Below, in pieces: positions 1 through 7,833 of a DNA stretch of 64,000 bases. The stretch is taken from NCBI RefSeq assembly GCF_029433105.1, contig NZ_JARNTW010000015.1, positions 1 to 64,000 on the forward strand, in the 5' to 3' direction. Under the pieces are notes generated by a model. It was not told the DNA's origin and did no database searches. It saw nothing but the letters and a program-made list of their open reading frames with translations. Source of the DNA: Runella sp. MFBS21 (lineage in GTDB: Bacteria > Bacteroidota > Bacteroidia > Cytophagales > Spirosomataceae). Each line of letters starts with the position of its first letter. Positions within the stretch are counted from its first letter, which is position 1. A program made the position numbers and the translations under genes.

Positions 1-66
1 AAGGGACCATTAACTAAAAGATGGAGAGCATCAAAACGTGAGAAAAAGCAAAAAGTACAATTTTAG
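1..66 (+). CDS. 3' end of an unidentified gene (partial)
   Basis: An open frame enters from the left edge and ends at a TAG at 64-66. The 21 visible residues are strongly basic and finish with KKQKVQF. The next gene lies on the other strand, so this would be a convergent pair. Too little is visible to name a family, and a chance open frame cannot be excluded. Confidence 0.35.
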   Translation, partial: KGPLTKRWRASKREKKQKVQF

Positions 67-142
67 AAACTATTTCAGTGACCAAAAATGAATCCTAAAT
101 CTGTCAAGCTATTTCAGGGTGATACATGGGAAGTTTGGGCAA

Positions 143-697
143 TCACTTAAACCAAGGCTGCCAGTCTAGTTTATACTTTAAGCTGCTTTTGCGCTCTCCC
201 ACTATTTGGGCGGGTACGCCTGCTACCATCATCATTGGCGGAACGTCTTTGGTGACTATACTACCAGCTCCAACTACTGCACCACGACCAATCCGCACGC
301 CTGGCATAATCGTGGCTCGTGATGCAATCCAGGCATAATCTTCAATAATCACCTCTTTGCCCCATACCTTATGAAAATCGTCGTGTGGGTCGTGTGAGAG
401 TGTCCAAATATTGACTTCTTGCGCTATATCTACATGATTGCCGATGAGCAGCTTACCGCCACGACCATCGAGCAACGTATGCTTATTGATAAAACACCCT
501 TCCCCAATTTCAATATTTTTTCCATTTCGAAATTCGACATTCATCATTACAAATCCTCCCTCGCCCAGTTTCTTCACGGTTTGTTTGATAAATATCCTGC
601 GAAAAGCGTAAAAAGGGACTTTCATTATCCCTTCCCGAAACAAATAATCTTTAAAACCTAAAAACGCCGTATAGAAATTGATTATGGTCTTCTTCAT
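143..697 (-). CDS. hexapeptide-repeat (left-handed beta-helix) acyltransferase
   Basis: The 184-residue protein has the isoleucine-patch/hexapeptide pattern of sugar O-acetyltransferases of the WcaF/maltose acetyltransferase type: an N-terminal helix region, then hexad repeats from about residue 55 to 165 (IEIGEGCFI, VIIEDYAWIA, VRIGRGAVVGAGSIVTKDV) and the usual closing motif VAGVPAQIVG. The LSHDPHDD stretch around residue 105 supplies the catalytic-type His. Members transfer acetyl or similar groups from CoA to sugars of polysaccharides or glycolipids in the cytoplasm. The ATG lies five bases after a minus-strand TAATTTTG box (702-709), so the mRNA may be leaderless. The acceptor cannot be read from the sequence. 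It is divergent from lhgO. Confidence 0.85.
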   Translation of the reverse strand: MKKTIINFYTAFLGFKDYLFREGIMKVPFYAFRRIFIKQTVKKLGEGGFVMMNVEFRNGKNIEIGEGCFINKHTLLDGRGGKLLIGNHVDIAQEVNIWTLSHDPHDDFHKVWGKEVIIEDYAWIASRATIMPGVRIGRGAVVGAGSIVTKDVPPMMMVAGVPAQIVGERKSSLKYKLDWQPWFK

Positions 698-721
698 GCG
701 TCAAAATTACTGAGTTTAATC

Positions 722-729
722 TAACTTTG
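722..729 (+). promoter_or_regulatory. probable -7 promoter box (TAACTTTG) for lhgO
   Basis: TAACTTTG matches the Bacteroidota -7 consensus TAnnTTTG. A second box, TAATTTTG, lies back to back on the minus strand at 702-709 for the acyltransferase. If this box is used, transcription of lhgO begins near 735, so the upstream TTG at 727 cannot be its start codon and the TTG at 754 is preferred. No convincing -33 TTTG was found at the usual spacing. Confidence 0.45.
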
Positions 730-753
730 CAGTACACAAAACGCAAAATTACA

Positions 754-1959
754 TTGGAGAAAATATACGACATTGCAGTGATTGGAGGAGGCATAGTAGG
801 ACTCGCTACCGCCCTGAAAATCAAGGAGAAAAACCCTAAACTAAGCTTAGTAATCATTGAGAAAGAGCATGAGGTGGCTATGCACCAAACGGGCCACAAC
901 AGTGGAGTGATTCACTCGGGGCTTTATTATAAACCCGGTAGCCTCAAAGCCACCAACTGTATCAATGGTTATAAGATGTTGGTGGATTTTGCCCAGAAAG
1001 AAAATATTCCGTTTGAACTCTGTGGAAAAATTGTAGTAGCTACTCGTCCCGAGCAAGTTCCGATTCTCGACGGCCTGTATGAAAGAGGCCAACAAAACGG
1101 TCTGACTGGCCTCAAAATGCTTGACCTCAATGGGCTACGCGAATATGAACCTCATGTACAAGGACTTAAAGGTTTTTTTGTTCCTCAAACGGGTATTATC
1201 AACTACAAAGTAGTATGCGAAAAATACGCCGAAAAAGTGCAGAAACTTGGTGGTAAATTGGTATTGGGACAACGCGTCATCGAAATAAGGCAAAATGAGA
1301 AAATCTCGATGGTAATCACCGAGCAAAACTATTATGAAGCCAAGTTGGTAATCAATTGCGCAGGCTTATATTCCGACAAAGTGGCTCAGTTTACCCAAAA
1401 AGAACCGATTCATTTACGCATTATTCCTTTTAGAGGAGAGTATTTTGAGTTAAAACCTGAGAAGCAACACTTAGTCAAAAACCTGATTTATCCTGTTCCT
1501 GACCCTAATTTTCCCTTTTTAGGCGTACACTTTACCCGAATGATAGGAGGCGGGGTAGAAGCAGGTCCCAATGCTGTTTTGGCTTTTAGACGCGAAGGCT
1601 ACGAGAAGCTCGACATTCATTTTAAAGAATTGTGGAAAACCCTCACTTGGCCTGGCTTCCAGAAAGTAGCTGCCAAATATTGGAAAACAGGTTTAGGAGA
1701 AATGTACCGTTCGTTTTCGAAAGCGGCTTTTACGAAAGCATTGCAAGAGTTGATTCCAGAAATCCAATCTTCTGACCTTATCCCCGGCGGGGCGGGTGTC
1801 AGAGCACAGGCCTGCGACCGCGAAGGAGGGCTTTTGGATGACTTCAGCATCATTGAGCGTCCGCATACTATCAATGTGTGCAATGCCCCTTCGCCAGCCG
1901 CTACTTCTTCCCTGTCGATTGGGCAAACAGTAGCAGAACTTGCCCTCAAAAGATTCTAA
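754..1959 (+). CDS. lhgO: L-2-hydroxyglutarate oxidase
   Basis: A FAD-dependent oxidoreductase of the DAO fold, about 401 residues, the usual LhgO length. The dinucleotide-binding motif IGGGIVGLATA lies at the very N-terminus, followed by the family segment HQTGHNSGVIHSGLYY that binds the flavin, and near the C-terminus GGAGVRAQ and CNAPSPAATSSL. LhgO oxidises L-2-hydroxyglutarate to 2-oxoglutarate, feeding electrons to the membrane quinone pool. The start chosen is the TTG at 754, which puts MEKIYDIAVIGGG at the N-terminus; the in-frame TTG at 727 overlaps the likely -7 box. It is a monocistronic unit, converging with the FKBP gene. Confidence 0.92.
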   Translation: MEKIYDIAVIGGGIVGLATALKIKEKNPKLSLVIIEKEHEVAMHQTGHNSGVIHSGLYYKPGSLKATNCINGYKMLVDFAQKENIPFELCGKIVVATRPEQVPILDGLYERGQQNGLTGLKMLDLNGLREYEPHVQGLKGFFVPQTGIINYKVVCEKYAEKVQKLGGKLVLGQRVIEIRQNEKISMVITEQNYYEAKLVINCAGLYSDKVAQFTQKEPIHLRIIPFRGEYFELKPEKQHLVKNLIYPVPDPNFPFLGVHFTRMIGGGVEAGPNAVLAFRREGYEKLDIHFKELWKTLTWPGFQKVAAKYWKTGLGEMYRSFSKAAFTKALQELIPEIQSSDLIPGGAGVRAQACDREGGLLDDFSIIERPHTINVCNAPSPAATSSLSIGQTVAELALKRF

Positions 1960-1963
1960 AAAA

Positions 1964-1996
1964 AACGCTGGCGACGTTCAGAACATCGCCAGCGTT
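1964..1996 (-). terminator. intrinsic terminator of the FKBP gene
   Basis: An 11-bp perfect stem (AACGCTGGCGA with TCGCCAGCGTT) and an 11-nt loop. Read on the minus strand it is followed by a run of T, so it fits the FKBP gene best. The plus-strand side lacks a U tract, but the hairpin sits directly behind lhgO and may serve both. Confidence 0.7.
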
Positions 1997-2020
1997 ATGA
2001 AAGACAATCGAGAACCTTTT

Positions 2021-2872
2021 CTATTTCACGACCTCCACTTCAAATACCAAAGGCGCATAAGGCATAATAGTCGTGCCTGAGCCTTGAGTTCCGTAGCCCA
2101 AGGAAGAAGGAAATACCAAAATCGCTTTTTCGTTGTAGCGCATCTTACTCACGCCTTCATCAAAACCTTTGATAACACCCCCTCCGCCTACACGTACTTG
2201 AATTTCGCCCGAATCAAACTGCTTATCATTCAATAGTTTGCCAGTGTATTTCACTTTCACCACCTCTCCTGCGGCTACTTTATTCTCAGTAGTGGTAGCT
2301 GTACGAATAAAACGAAGCCCTGTGGATGACAGTTCTGTCACGGCAAGTTGCTTGGTTGTGATATAATCTTCAATACGTTGGTCTTCCGTACGTACACTCA
2401 TTAATTCCAAATCGGCTCCTATTGCCGAATAGGCCGGAAGTATATTGTCAGACTGACTACCAAAAGCTAAAAAATGGTTCATAAGAAGTAACATTCTATC
2501 ACCCGTACGCATGATCGACATGGCCTCATCCATACCAGCAATTAGCGAGTTGACCCCATAAATGTAAGTCAGAGGCTTATTGGCTACGCGCTCCGTACTG
2601 TCAAACTTTACATCTTGAAGCGTAAAAAGTGTATAATGAATCGCTACTTCATCACCTACTTTGGGTTTTGTACCGCCAGAATTAGACTTTAAGTAAGTAT
2701 AATAAAGCCCCGACCCAGAAGGGCTTTTTTCCATTGTGAGCTTTTTGGAAGTAATATAATTCTGAATTGCTTGTTCGTTGAGCTCGAGGTTCTTCTGCCC
2801 TTCATTGTCCAACATATTTTGACACGATACCAAAAACACGGCGGCCATTACCGCTAATACAATTTGCTTCAT
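2021..2872 (-). CDS. FKBP-type peptidyl-prolyl isomerase, lipoprotein with two FKBP domains
   Basis: Exported lipoprotein of 283 residues: hydrophobic signal ending in a lipobox (FLVSC) about 17 residues from the ATG at 2872. A GTG seven codons upstream would put charged residues in front of the signal and is not preferred. A degenerate FKBP domain (about residues 65-165, VGDEVAIHYTLF) is followed by a better conserved one (about 190-283, VVKVKYTGKL, GVIKGFDEGVSKM, SSLGYGTQGSG). Such proteins catalyse proline cis/trans isomerisation during folding in the periplasm or at the outer membrane. It is the first of three FKBP lipoproteins in the window, and most like the one at 54092. Confidence 0.88.
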   Translation of the reverse strand: MKQIVLAVMAAVFLVSCQNMLDNEGQKNLELNEQAIQNYITSKKLTMEKSPSGSGLYYTYLKSNSGGTKPKVGDEVAIHYTLFTLQDVKFDSTERVANKPLTYIYGVNSLIAGMDEAMSIMRTGDRMLLLMNHFLAFGSQSDNILPAYSAIGADLELMSVRTEDQRIEDYITTKQLAVTELSSTGLRFIRTATTTENKVAAGEVVKVKYTGKLLNDKQFDSGEIQVRVGGGGVIKGFDEGVSKMRYNEKAILVFPSSLGYGTQGSGTTIMPYAPLVFEVEVVK

Positions 2873-2923
2873 TCTTTTTAAGTGTTTGTACACTAGTTAA
2901 TTATCACTCAATTTAATTAGAGA

Positions 2924-4195
2924 TTATCCTACAATCACTCGCTGCAATTCATTCCATTGCCAGTATTCACGCGCCATGTTTTGAATCTCCTCTGCTGTTA
3001 CGACGCGTAACCGTTGGATATAGTTGGAATAGAAATCAACATCCAATCCTTCAAGTACCATCAATCTGACCCTATCTGCGATTTCGAAGGGAGTATTGAG
3101 AGAGCCCGCAAATTCTCCCGCCATATAATTTTTAACTACTTCCAACTCATCAGCCGGTACAAGTTCATTTTGGAGGGAGGTAATTTCTTTCTGTACTTCA
3201 TCCAAAGTAACTTGGGCAAACTCCTTTTTTACATCGGTCCCAATCACCCAGTATCCTTCTTGGCGCATTGGCACCAAACTCGCAGAGATGCCATAAGTAA
3301 AGCCTTTGTCTTCGCGAATGTTTTTCATCAGGCGTGATCCAAAGTACCCTCCTAGGATTTCGTTGGCAACTATCATCCGATAAAAATCGGGGTGTTGTCG
3401 CTTGAAAAGTCTCCGCCCTACTCGAATAGACGACTGCACCGCCCCTTCTTTTTCCAACCATAGAGGTTCGGTTTGAGGAGTGATTTCGCGCGAAGGTAGC
3501 TCAAGTATCGATTCGACTGTTTTTTGTTGGCCTAAAAACTGATTTACGAGCGCAATCTCTTTTTCTCCCACCTGCCCAGATAAGAATACGCGAAAAGGTC
3601 GCCCTTTGATGCGTTGATGGTAGAAATTTTGCAAGTCTGAAGTTAGTAATGCCTTTATAGTTGCTTCATTTTGGCTACGCCCGTAAGGGTGGGCGGTGCC
3701 AAAAAGGTGCTTTTTAAATTGATGAGTGGCTACGTACGCATTTTTTTCAAGATTGATCCGAAGATTTTGAAGCGTAATATTCCGCAAATCGTTAAACTCT
3801 TTCTCAGGAAAGGTTGCCTCTTGAAGCATTTCAGACACCATCTCCAAAATGGAACCTAAATGCTTGGTAAGCCCATACACCATGACATTGGCGCGGTCGG
3901 GGGTATGACTTAAATCTACAAAGGCGCCAATTTTGTCAAAATGCCCACTAATCTGCGCCGAACTAAAGTTTTTGGTACCTTCAGTTAGCATTTTTATTGT
4001 AAAAAATGATGCTCCTTCGGTTTGTTCGTGCCAAGTTCCTGCTTCAAAAAGCACCTCAAGCCTCACCACCGGCTGCTCTCCCACATTGACTACGTATAGC
4101 GGCCGACCATTGTCTAAAGTCACGACCTGAGGAGTAGGAAATTGAACCGATTCAATGGTGCGAAAATCGGGTGCTTGAGTTCTATCTAGTTGCAT
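2924..4195 (-). CDS. M16 (pitrilysin) family protein, apparently non-catalytic subunit
   Basis: A 423-residue protein with the two-domain M16 layout: N-terminal domain (LEVLFEAGTWHEQ, then DLSHTPDRANVMVYGL) and C-terminal M16_C domain (YGRSQ, VANEILGGYFGSRLMKNIREDKGFTYG). The zinc motif HxxEH that should occur in the N-terminal domain is replaced by SFFTIK in GASFFTIKMLTEGT, so it should not bind zinc. M16 enzymes often work as a catalytic plus a non-catalytic chain; this looks like the latter. No signal peptide is obvious. The gene lies 51 bp upstream of the FKBP gene on the same strand. No catalytic partner is in the window. Confidence 0.85.
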   Translation of the reverse strand: MQLDRTQAPDFRTIESVQFPTPQVVTLDNGRPLYVVNVGEQPVVRLEVLFEAGTWHEQTEGASFFTIKMLTEGTKNFSSAQISGHFDKIGAFVDLSHTPDRANVMVYGLTKHLGSILEMVSEMLQEATFPEKEFNDLRNITLQNLRINLEKNAYVATHQFKKHLFGTAHPYGRSQNEATIKALLTSDLQNFYHQRIKGRPFRVFLSGQVGEKEIALVNQFLGQQKTVESILELPSREITPQTEPLWLEKEGAVQSSIRVGRRLFKRQHPDFYRMIVANEILGGYFGSRLMKNIREDKGFTYGISASLVPMRQEGYWVIGTDVKKEFAQVTLDEVQKEITSLQNELVPADELEVVKNYMAGEFAGSLNTPFEIADRVRLMVLEGLDVDFYSNYIQRLRVVTAEEIQNMAREYWQWNELQRVIVG

Positions 4196-4337
4196 ACTTT
4201 ATTGGTGGTCAAAATTTAAGAGTGCAATATTACGGACTGTTTTTGTTTAGATAAACGTTTTTGCTAAAATCGCGTTCGTAATCCTCAACTTCCTTCCGAA
4301 CTTTCTTACCCAACACCCACTATTTTTCTTTGCTACG

Positions 4338-5237
4338 ATGATTTACTTTCTACTTGCTGTCGCCTTTACTGTGGCTTTATATTTGATAATGAGGTCTTTT
4401 CCTAAATATAAAGTCAATTCGCTCCATGCGGTAATATTCAATTATTATACTTGTGTGGCGATGGGGCTGCTACTCATGCCCGACCCTACCCAATATACTC
4501 ACGCCGCATGGACCAGCGTCCCTACTTTACTTACATTGGCATTGGGGATTATGTTTGTGGTAGTATTTGTATTGATAGGCTCCACGACTACCCAAGTGGG
4601 TGTTACAACAGCCGCATTAGCCAGCAATATGTCGTTAGTGATTCCGGTATTGTTCGGATTATTTATTTTCAAAAACAACAACAAAGACTTCACATTTTTA
4701 AATTATTTAGGACTATTGCTTGCTTTGGTCGCCTTAGCTTTGAGTACACTCAAAAAAGGAGAAACAAAAACTTCAAGCAGTGGGCTGCTACTATTTTTAC
4801 CTGTATTGTTGTTTTTAGCGAGCGGTACCAACAATACCCTCATCAATTACATCAGTGCCACTTTTTACGAGCCTTCCCAATCTGCCCTTTTTACGGCAAT
4901 TGCCTGTACAGGTGCTATTTTGATTGGCACTATTTTCTTAATCATCAAAATACTGACCACCAACGACCAACTCAGCCTAAGGAGCATTGTAGGAGGGCTT
5001 ATTTTAGGGCTACCCAATTTCCTTTCTTTTTATTTTTTGTTAAAAGCCCTCAGTGCTTTCGGCAACAGTGCAGCCTTTGTTTTCCCGATTTACAATGTGT
5101 CAAGCATGTTGGTATCGTCATTTTTGGCATGGCTATTTTTCAAAGAAAAACTACAGTCTCTCAACAAATGGGGACTTCTAGTAGCGGTGATTGCTATCTT
5201 TCTGATTTCATATCAAGAAATTTTAGCTTCCTTCTAA
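4338..5237 (+). CDS. EamA/DMT-superfamily transporter
   Basis: A 299-residue membrane protein with about ten hydrophobic segments arranged as two five-helix halves, the drug/metabolite transporter layout. Typical EamA features are the helix ends around VLFGLFIFKNN (first half) and SMLVSSFLAWLFFKEKLQ near the C-terminus. It should act in the inner membrane as a metabolite exporter or permease. The substrate is not predictable. Divergent from the M16 gene, followed 80 bp later by the peroxidase. Confidence 0.85.
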   Translation: MIYFLLAVAFTVALYLIMRSFPKYKVNSLHAVIFNYYTCVAMGLLLMPDPTQYTHAAWTSVPTLLTLALGIMFVVVFVLIGSTTTQVGVTTAALASNMSLVIPVLFGLFIFKNNNKDFTFLNYLGLLLALVALALSTLKKGETKTSSSGLLLFLPVLLFLASGTNNTLINYISATFYEPSQSALFTAIACTGAILIGTIFLIIKILTTNDQLSLRSIVGGLILGLPNFLSFYFLLKALSAFGNSAAFVFPIYNVSSMLVSSFLAWLFFKEKLQSLNKWGLLVAVIAIFLISYQEILASF

Positions 5238-5318
5238 AACTTGCTTTGTTTGTTTGAACAATCATCTAACCCATTTCGTTACTAACAGTACAGTTTTTAA
5301 CTCTAATCCTTATCTATA

Positions 5319-5903
5319 ATGGCTACTATCAAAACCATGTTTGTTATGCTTTTGTCACTCATTACGGGCATTTTTGCCAACAAAAAGGAAATCAAAACTA
5401 ACACCGAAAACATCAAACCTGCCGCTTCTGTGTATGATTACAAAATGAAGACCCTTATTGGCAATCAAGAAATATCATTGAACAAGTATAAGGGCAAGAA
5501 GATTGTGTTGCTCAATGTAGCCTCTGCTTGCGGTTACACTCCTCAGTATGCTGACTGGCAAAAATTCCACGAACAATACGGAGATAAAATCGTGGTATTG
5601 GGCTTCCCTGCCAACAACTTTGGTGCACAAGAATCAGGCAGCAACGACGAAATTGCTACCTTTTGTAAGAAAAACTACGGCGTGACTTTCCAAATGTTTT
5701 CTAAAATCGACGTTGTAGGAGAAAATCAACATCCACTTTACAAATGGCTTTCAGATAAGTCACTCAACGGCTGGAATGACAAAGCACCTACGTGGAATTT
5801 CTGCAAATACATAGTGGATGAAAATGGAAAATTGACGCATTTTTTTGCTTCAAAAATTAAACCAACTGACGAAGAGTTTAAAAAGGCAGTAGGCATTCAG
5901 TAG
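5319..5903 (+). CDS. glutathione peroxidase-like thiol peroxidase
   Basis: 194 residues: an N-terminal hydrophobic segment (about residues 5-21) suggests export or membrane anchoring, then the GPx fold from about residue 38. Key family segments are present: NVASACGYTPQY with the peroxidatic Cys, FPANNFGAQE (usually FPCNQFGGQE), FCKKNYGVTF, and WNFCKYIVDENG with the active-site Trp and Asn. Bacterial members reduce hydroperoxides, usually with thioredoxin rather than glutathione. The Ala in FPANNF removes one cysteine; the Cys in FCKK may act as resolving residue (inference). The TAG stop is the first three bases of the tandem repeat array that follows. Confidence 0.9.
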   Translation: MATIKTMFVMLLSLITGIFANKKEIKTNTENIKPAASVYDYKMKTLIGNQEISLNKYKGKKIVLLNVASACGYTPQYADWQKFHEQYGDKIVVLGFPANNFGAQESGSNDEIATFCKKNYGVTFQMFSKIDVVGENQHPLYKWLSDKSLNGWNDKAPTWNFCKYIVDENGKLTHFFASKIKPTDEEFKKAVGIQ

Positions 5904-6147
5904 GGGCACGCCTTGCGTGTGACCACATAGTATTTCGTAGGGGCACGCCTTGCGTGTGCCCACATAGTATTTCGTAGGGACACGCCTTGCGTGTGACCAC
6001 ATAGTTTTTCGTAGGGGCACGCCTTACGTGTGACCACATAGTTTTTCGTAGGGGCACGCCTTACGTGTGACCACATAGTATTTCGCAGGGGCAGGCCTTG
6101 CGTGTGACCACATAGTATTTCGCAGGGGCAGGCCTTGCGTGTGCCCC
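5901..6147. repeat. tandem array of a 37-bp unit (six full copies and a partial seventh)
   Basis: Units begin at 5901, 5938, 5975, 6012, 6049, 6086 and 6123 (the last only 25 bp). Each opens with TAGGGGCACGCC or CAGGGGCAGGCC and continues through GTGTGACCACATAG to TTTCG. The first part of each unit can pair (GGGGCAC with GTGCCCC in units 2 and 7). An inverted copy of the core lies at 6176-6201 and a related inverted core near 36756. The array starts inside the stop codon of the peroxidase gene. It has no unique spacers, so it is not CRISPR. Confidence 0.9.
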
Positions 6148-6223
6148 CTGATCTGCGTTATTGACTGACATAAATGGGGCAGACGCAAGGCCTGCCCCTA
6201 CGGAATTTTAAATCATATTTTCT

Positions 6224-6270
6224 AAAAAAGGGACAATAAAAGTCAATATAACTTTTATTGTCCCTTTTTT
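6224..6270. terminator. strong bidirectional intrinsic terminator
   Basis: A perfect 14-bp stem (GGGACAATAAAAGT at 6230-6243 with its complement at 6251-6264) and a 7-nt loop, flanked by six A on the left and six T on the right that extend the stem. It closes the peroxidase transcription unit and shields argF' from it. Confidence 0.85.
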
Positions 6271-6352
6271 TATAACTATTCCTTTAAAAGAGGTGGTTAT
6301 TAAAACAATTTTGCAATTTTGTTTTTTCTACAACACCACCTTCATTTCAGAA

Positions 6353-7303
6353 ATGCGACATTTTCTTTCGGTACATGATGTAACCAACATTGATACCCTT
6401 GTAAACGAGGGACTTCAGCTTAAAAAGTCACCTTTTTCTCACAAACACCTTGGTGAAAACAAAACCATCGGGTTATTGTTTTTCAATCAAAGTCTCCGTA
6501 CCCGACTAAGCACGCAGCGCGCTGCTCAAAATCTTGGCATGAACACCATGGTAATGACCGTAGGGCAAGACAGCTGGGGATTGGAATTGGAAGAAGGGGT
6601 AATCATGGACGGTGGTAATGCCGAACACGTAAAAGAAGCCGCTGCCGTAATGGGTAAATACTGCGATGTTTTGGCCGTTAGAGCCTTTGCAGGGCTGCAA
6701 GACCGCGAGAAAGACTATGCCGAATTGGTCATGAATCAATTCAAAAAATACGCAGGTGTTCCTATCGTCAACCTTGAGTCGGCGACGCGCCACCCGCTTC
6801 AATCCTTGGCTGATTGTATTACGATAGAAGAATACAAAACCACAGCACGCCCCAAAGTAGTGCTGACTTGGGCACCTCATTTTAAAGCACTTCCTCAAGC
6901 GGTAGCCAACTCGTTTTGCGAATGGATGACCCGCCGCGATGTGGATTTTGTAGTAACTCATCCCGAAGGCTACGAACTGAATCCTGAGTACTTGAACAAT
7001 GCAAAAGTGATTTATAATCAGGACGAAGCGTTTGCGGGAGCCGATTTTATTTATGCCAAAAACTGGTCATCCTACCAACAATATGGTAAAGTACTGACCA
7101 AAGACCCGTCGTGGATGATTACCCAACAAAAAATGGATTTGACCAACCACGGCAAGTTTATGCACTGTTTGCCCGTCCGTCGCAACGTCAAAGTAACCGA
7201 CGAAGTGATTGACGGCCCGCAGTCTATCGTAGTAGAGCAGGCAGGCAACCGCCTCTGGTCGGCTCAGGCGGTATTGAAGCAGATTTTGGAGGGATTGGGA
7301 TAA
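6353..7303 (+). CDS. argF': N-succinylornithine (or N-acetylornithine) carbamoyltransferase
   Basis: 316 residues from the ATG at 6353; an upstream GTG at 6293 is rejected because the added residues are unlike the family. Transcarbamylase motifs: carbamoyl-phosphate site SLRTRLS (near residue 47), RHPLQSLAD, and HCLPVRRN. It closely follows the Bacteroides SOTCase pattern (GVIMDG, YCDVLAVRAFA, ITHPEGYELNPE, GADFIYAKNW). Residue 90, which sets acyl specificity (Pro in the Bacteroides fragilis succinyl enzyme, Glu in the Xanthomonas acetyl enzyme), is Ala here. From published swap mutants Ala should favour N-succinylornithine. It acts in arginine biosynthesis in the cytoplasm. The other arg genes are not adjacent; an argD-like gene lies at 34675. 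Confidence 0.92.
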   Translation: MRHFLSVHDVTNIDTLVNEGLQLKKSPFSHKHLGENKTIGLLFFNQSLRTRLSTQRAAQNLGMNTMVMTVGQDSWGLELEEGVIMDGGNAEHVKEAAAVMGKYCDVLAVRAFAGLQDREKDYAELVMNQFKKYAGVPIVNLESATRHPLQSLADCITIEEYKTTARPKVVLTWAPHFKALPQAVANSFCEWMTRRDVDFVVTHPEGYELNPEYLNNAKVIYNQDEAFAGADFIYAKNWSSYQQYGKVLTKDPSWMITQQKMDLTNHGKFMHCLPVRRNVKVTDEVIDGPQSIVVEQAGNRLWSAQAVLKQILEGLG

Positions 7304-7353
7304 CAAACTTATTTTTTGGGGTTTATCTTCACAAAATCATCATACGCTTCCAT

Positions 7354-7749
7354 CTAGCGTTTTTCGATAACAGGGGCAATGTGAGTTATTGATAATATAT
7401 TCCGATTTTTTTCAATCAGGGCAATTACCCGTTGCCACTGTTTCTTTTCGCGTTGCCAATACGTTTCATCGCTTCTCAAGACAGACACTAATAAGTCGCC
7501 CTCATAAAAATCGCCAGCAGCAAGCACATTTGAATGGAGGACTTCGAGAGCAAGGGGAATCAAATACAGTAAACCGATCCTTTGTCCAATCATGATTCTG
7601 AGGTCTTCGGTTGTAAAATCTACTAACCGTTTTTTTCGTAATTGAGCGCATGTTTGAATCAAATAGGTTTCCTCTTTCATTTCGTCACTCCAAACCTCAT
7701 TTTCCAGTTCTTCCAGCGTTCGTTGTTTCCAATTGTTTTCTGCCCCCAT
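7354..7749 (-). CDS. CdiI_3-like contact-dependent inhibition immunity protein (orphan)
   Basis: A 131-residue soluble protein with the family pattern of contact-dependent growth inhibition immunity proteins: RTLEELENEVW near the start, then LVDFTTEDLRIMIGQ, IGLLYLIPLALEVL, and AGDFYEGDLL. Such proteins neutralise a cognate toxin domain in the cytoplasm. No CdiA or Rhs-like toxin is next to it; its neighbours are argF' (convergent) and a VWA protein. It may protect against a toxin from other cells, or be a solo gene of unrelated use. Family assignment rests on recalled sequence pattern only. Confidence 0.6.
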   Translation of the reverse strand: MGAENNWKQRTLEELENEVWSDEMKEETYLIQTCAQLRKKRLVDFTTEDLRIMIGQRIGLLYLIPLALEVLHSNVLAAGDFYEGDLLVSVLRSDETYWQREKKQWQRVIALIEKNRNILSITHIAPVIEKR

Positions 7750-7833
7750 TTCAATAACTAACTGATGTTACGCAGCCCTATATAAAAGTTTTTTTGTTTT
7801 AGTCAATCAAAACCAACACTTGATAGACTCTAA

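Noticed and set aside
4451-5257. Long second frame over the transporter gene
   Set aside because: It is an overlapping frame with atypical composition (many Cys, His and Phe); the 299-residue transporter frame has clear membrane-protein character.
5901-6147. Possible CRISPR array
   Set aside because: The 37-bp units follow each other directly without unique spacers, and no cas genes are present.
6293-6352. GTG start 20 codons upstream for argF'
   Set aside because: The added residues are hydrophobic and unlike the family; the ATG at 6353 matches family N-termini and gives residue numbering in line with the Bacteroides enzyme.
6506-6961. Antisense frame within argF'
   Set aside because: No domain pattern; produced by the codon bias of the sense gene.
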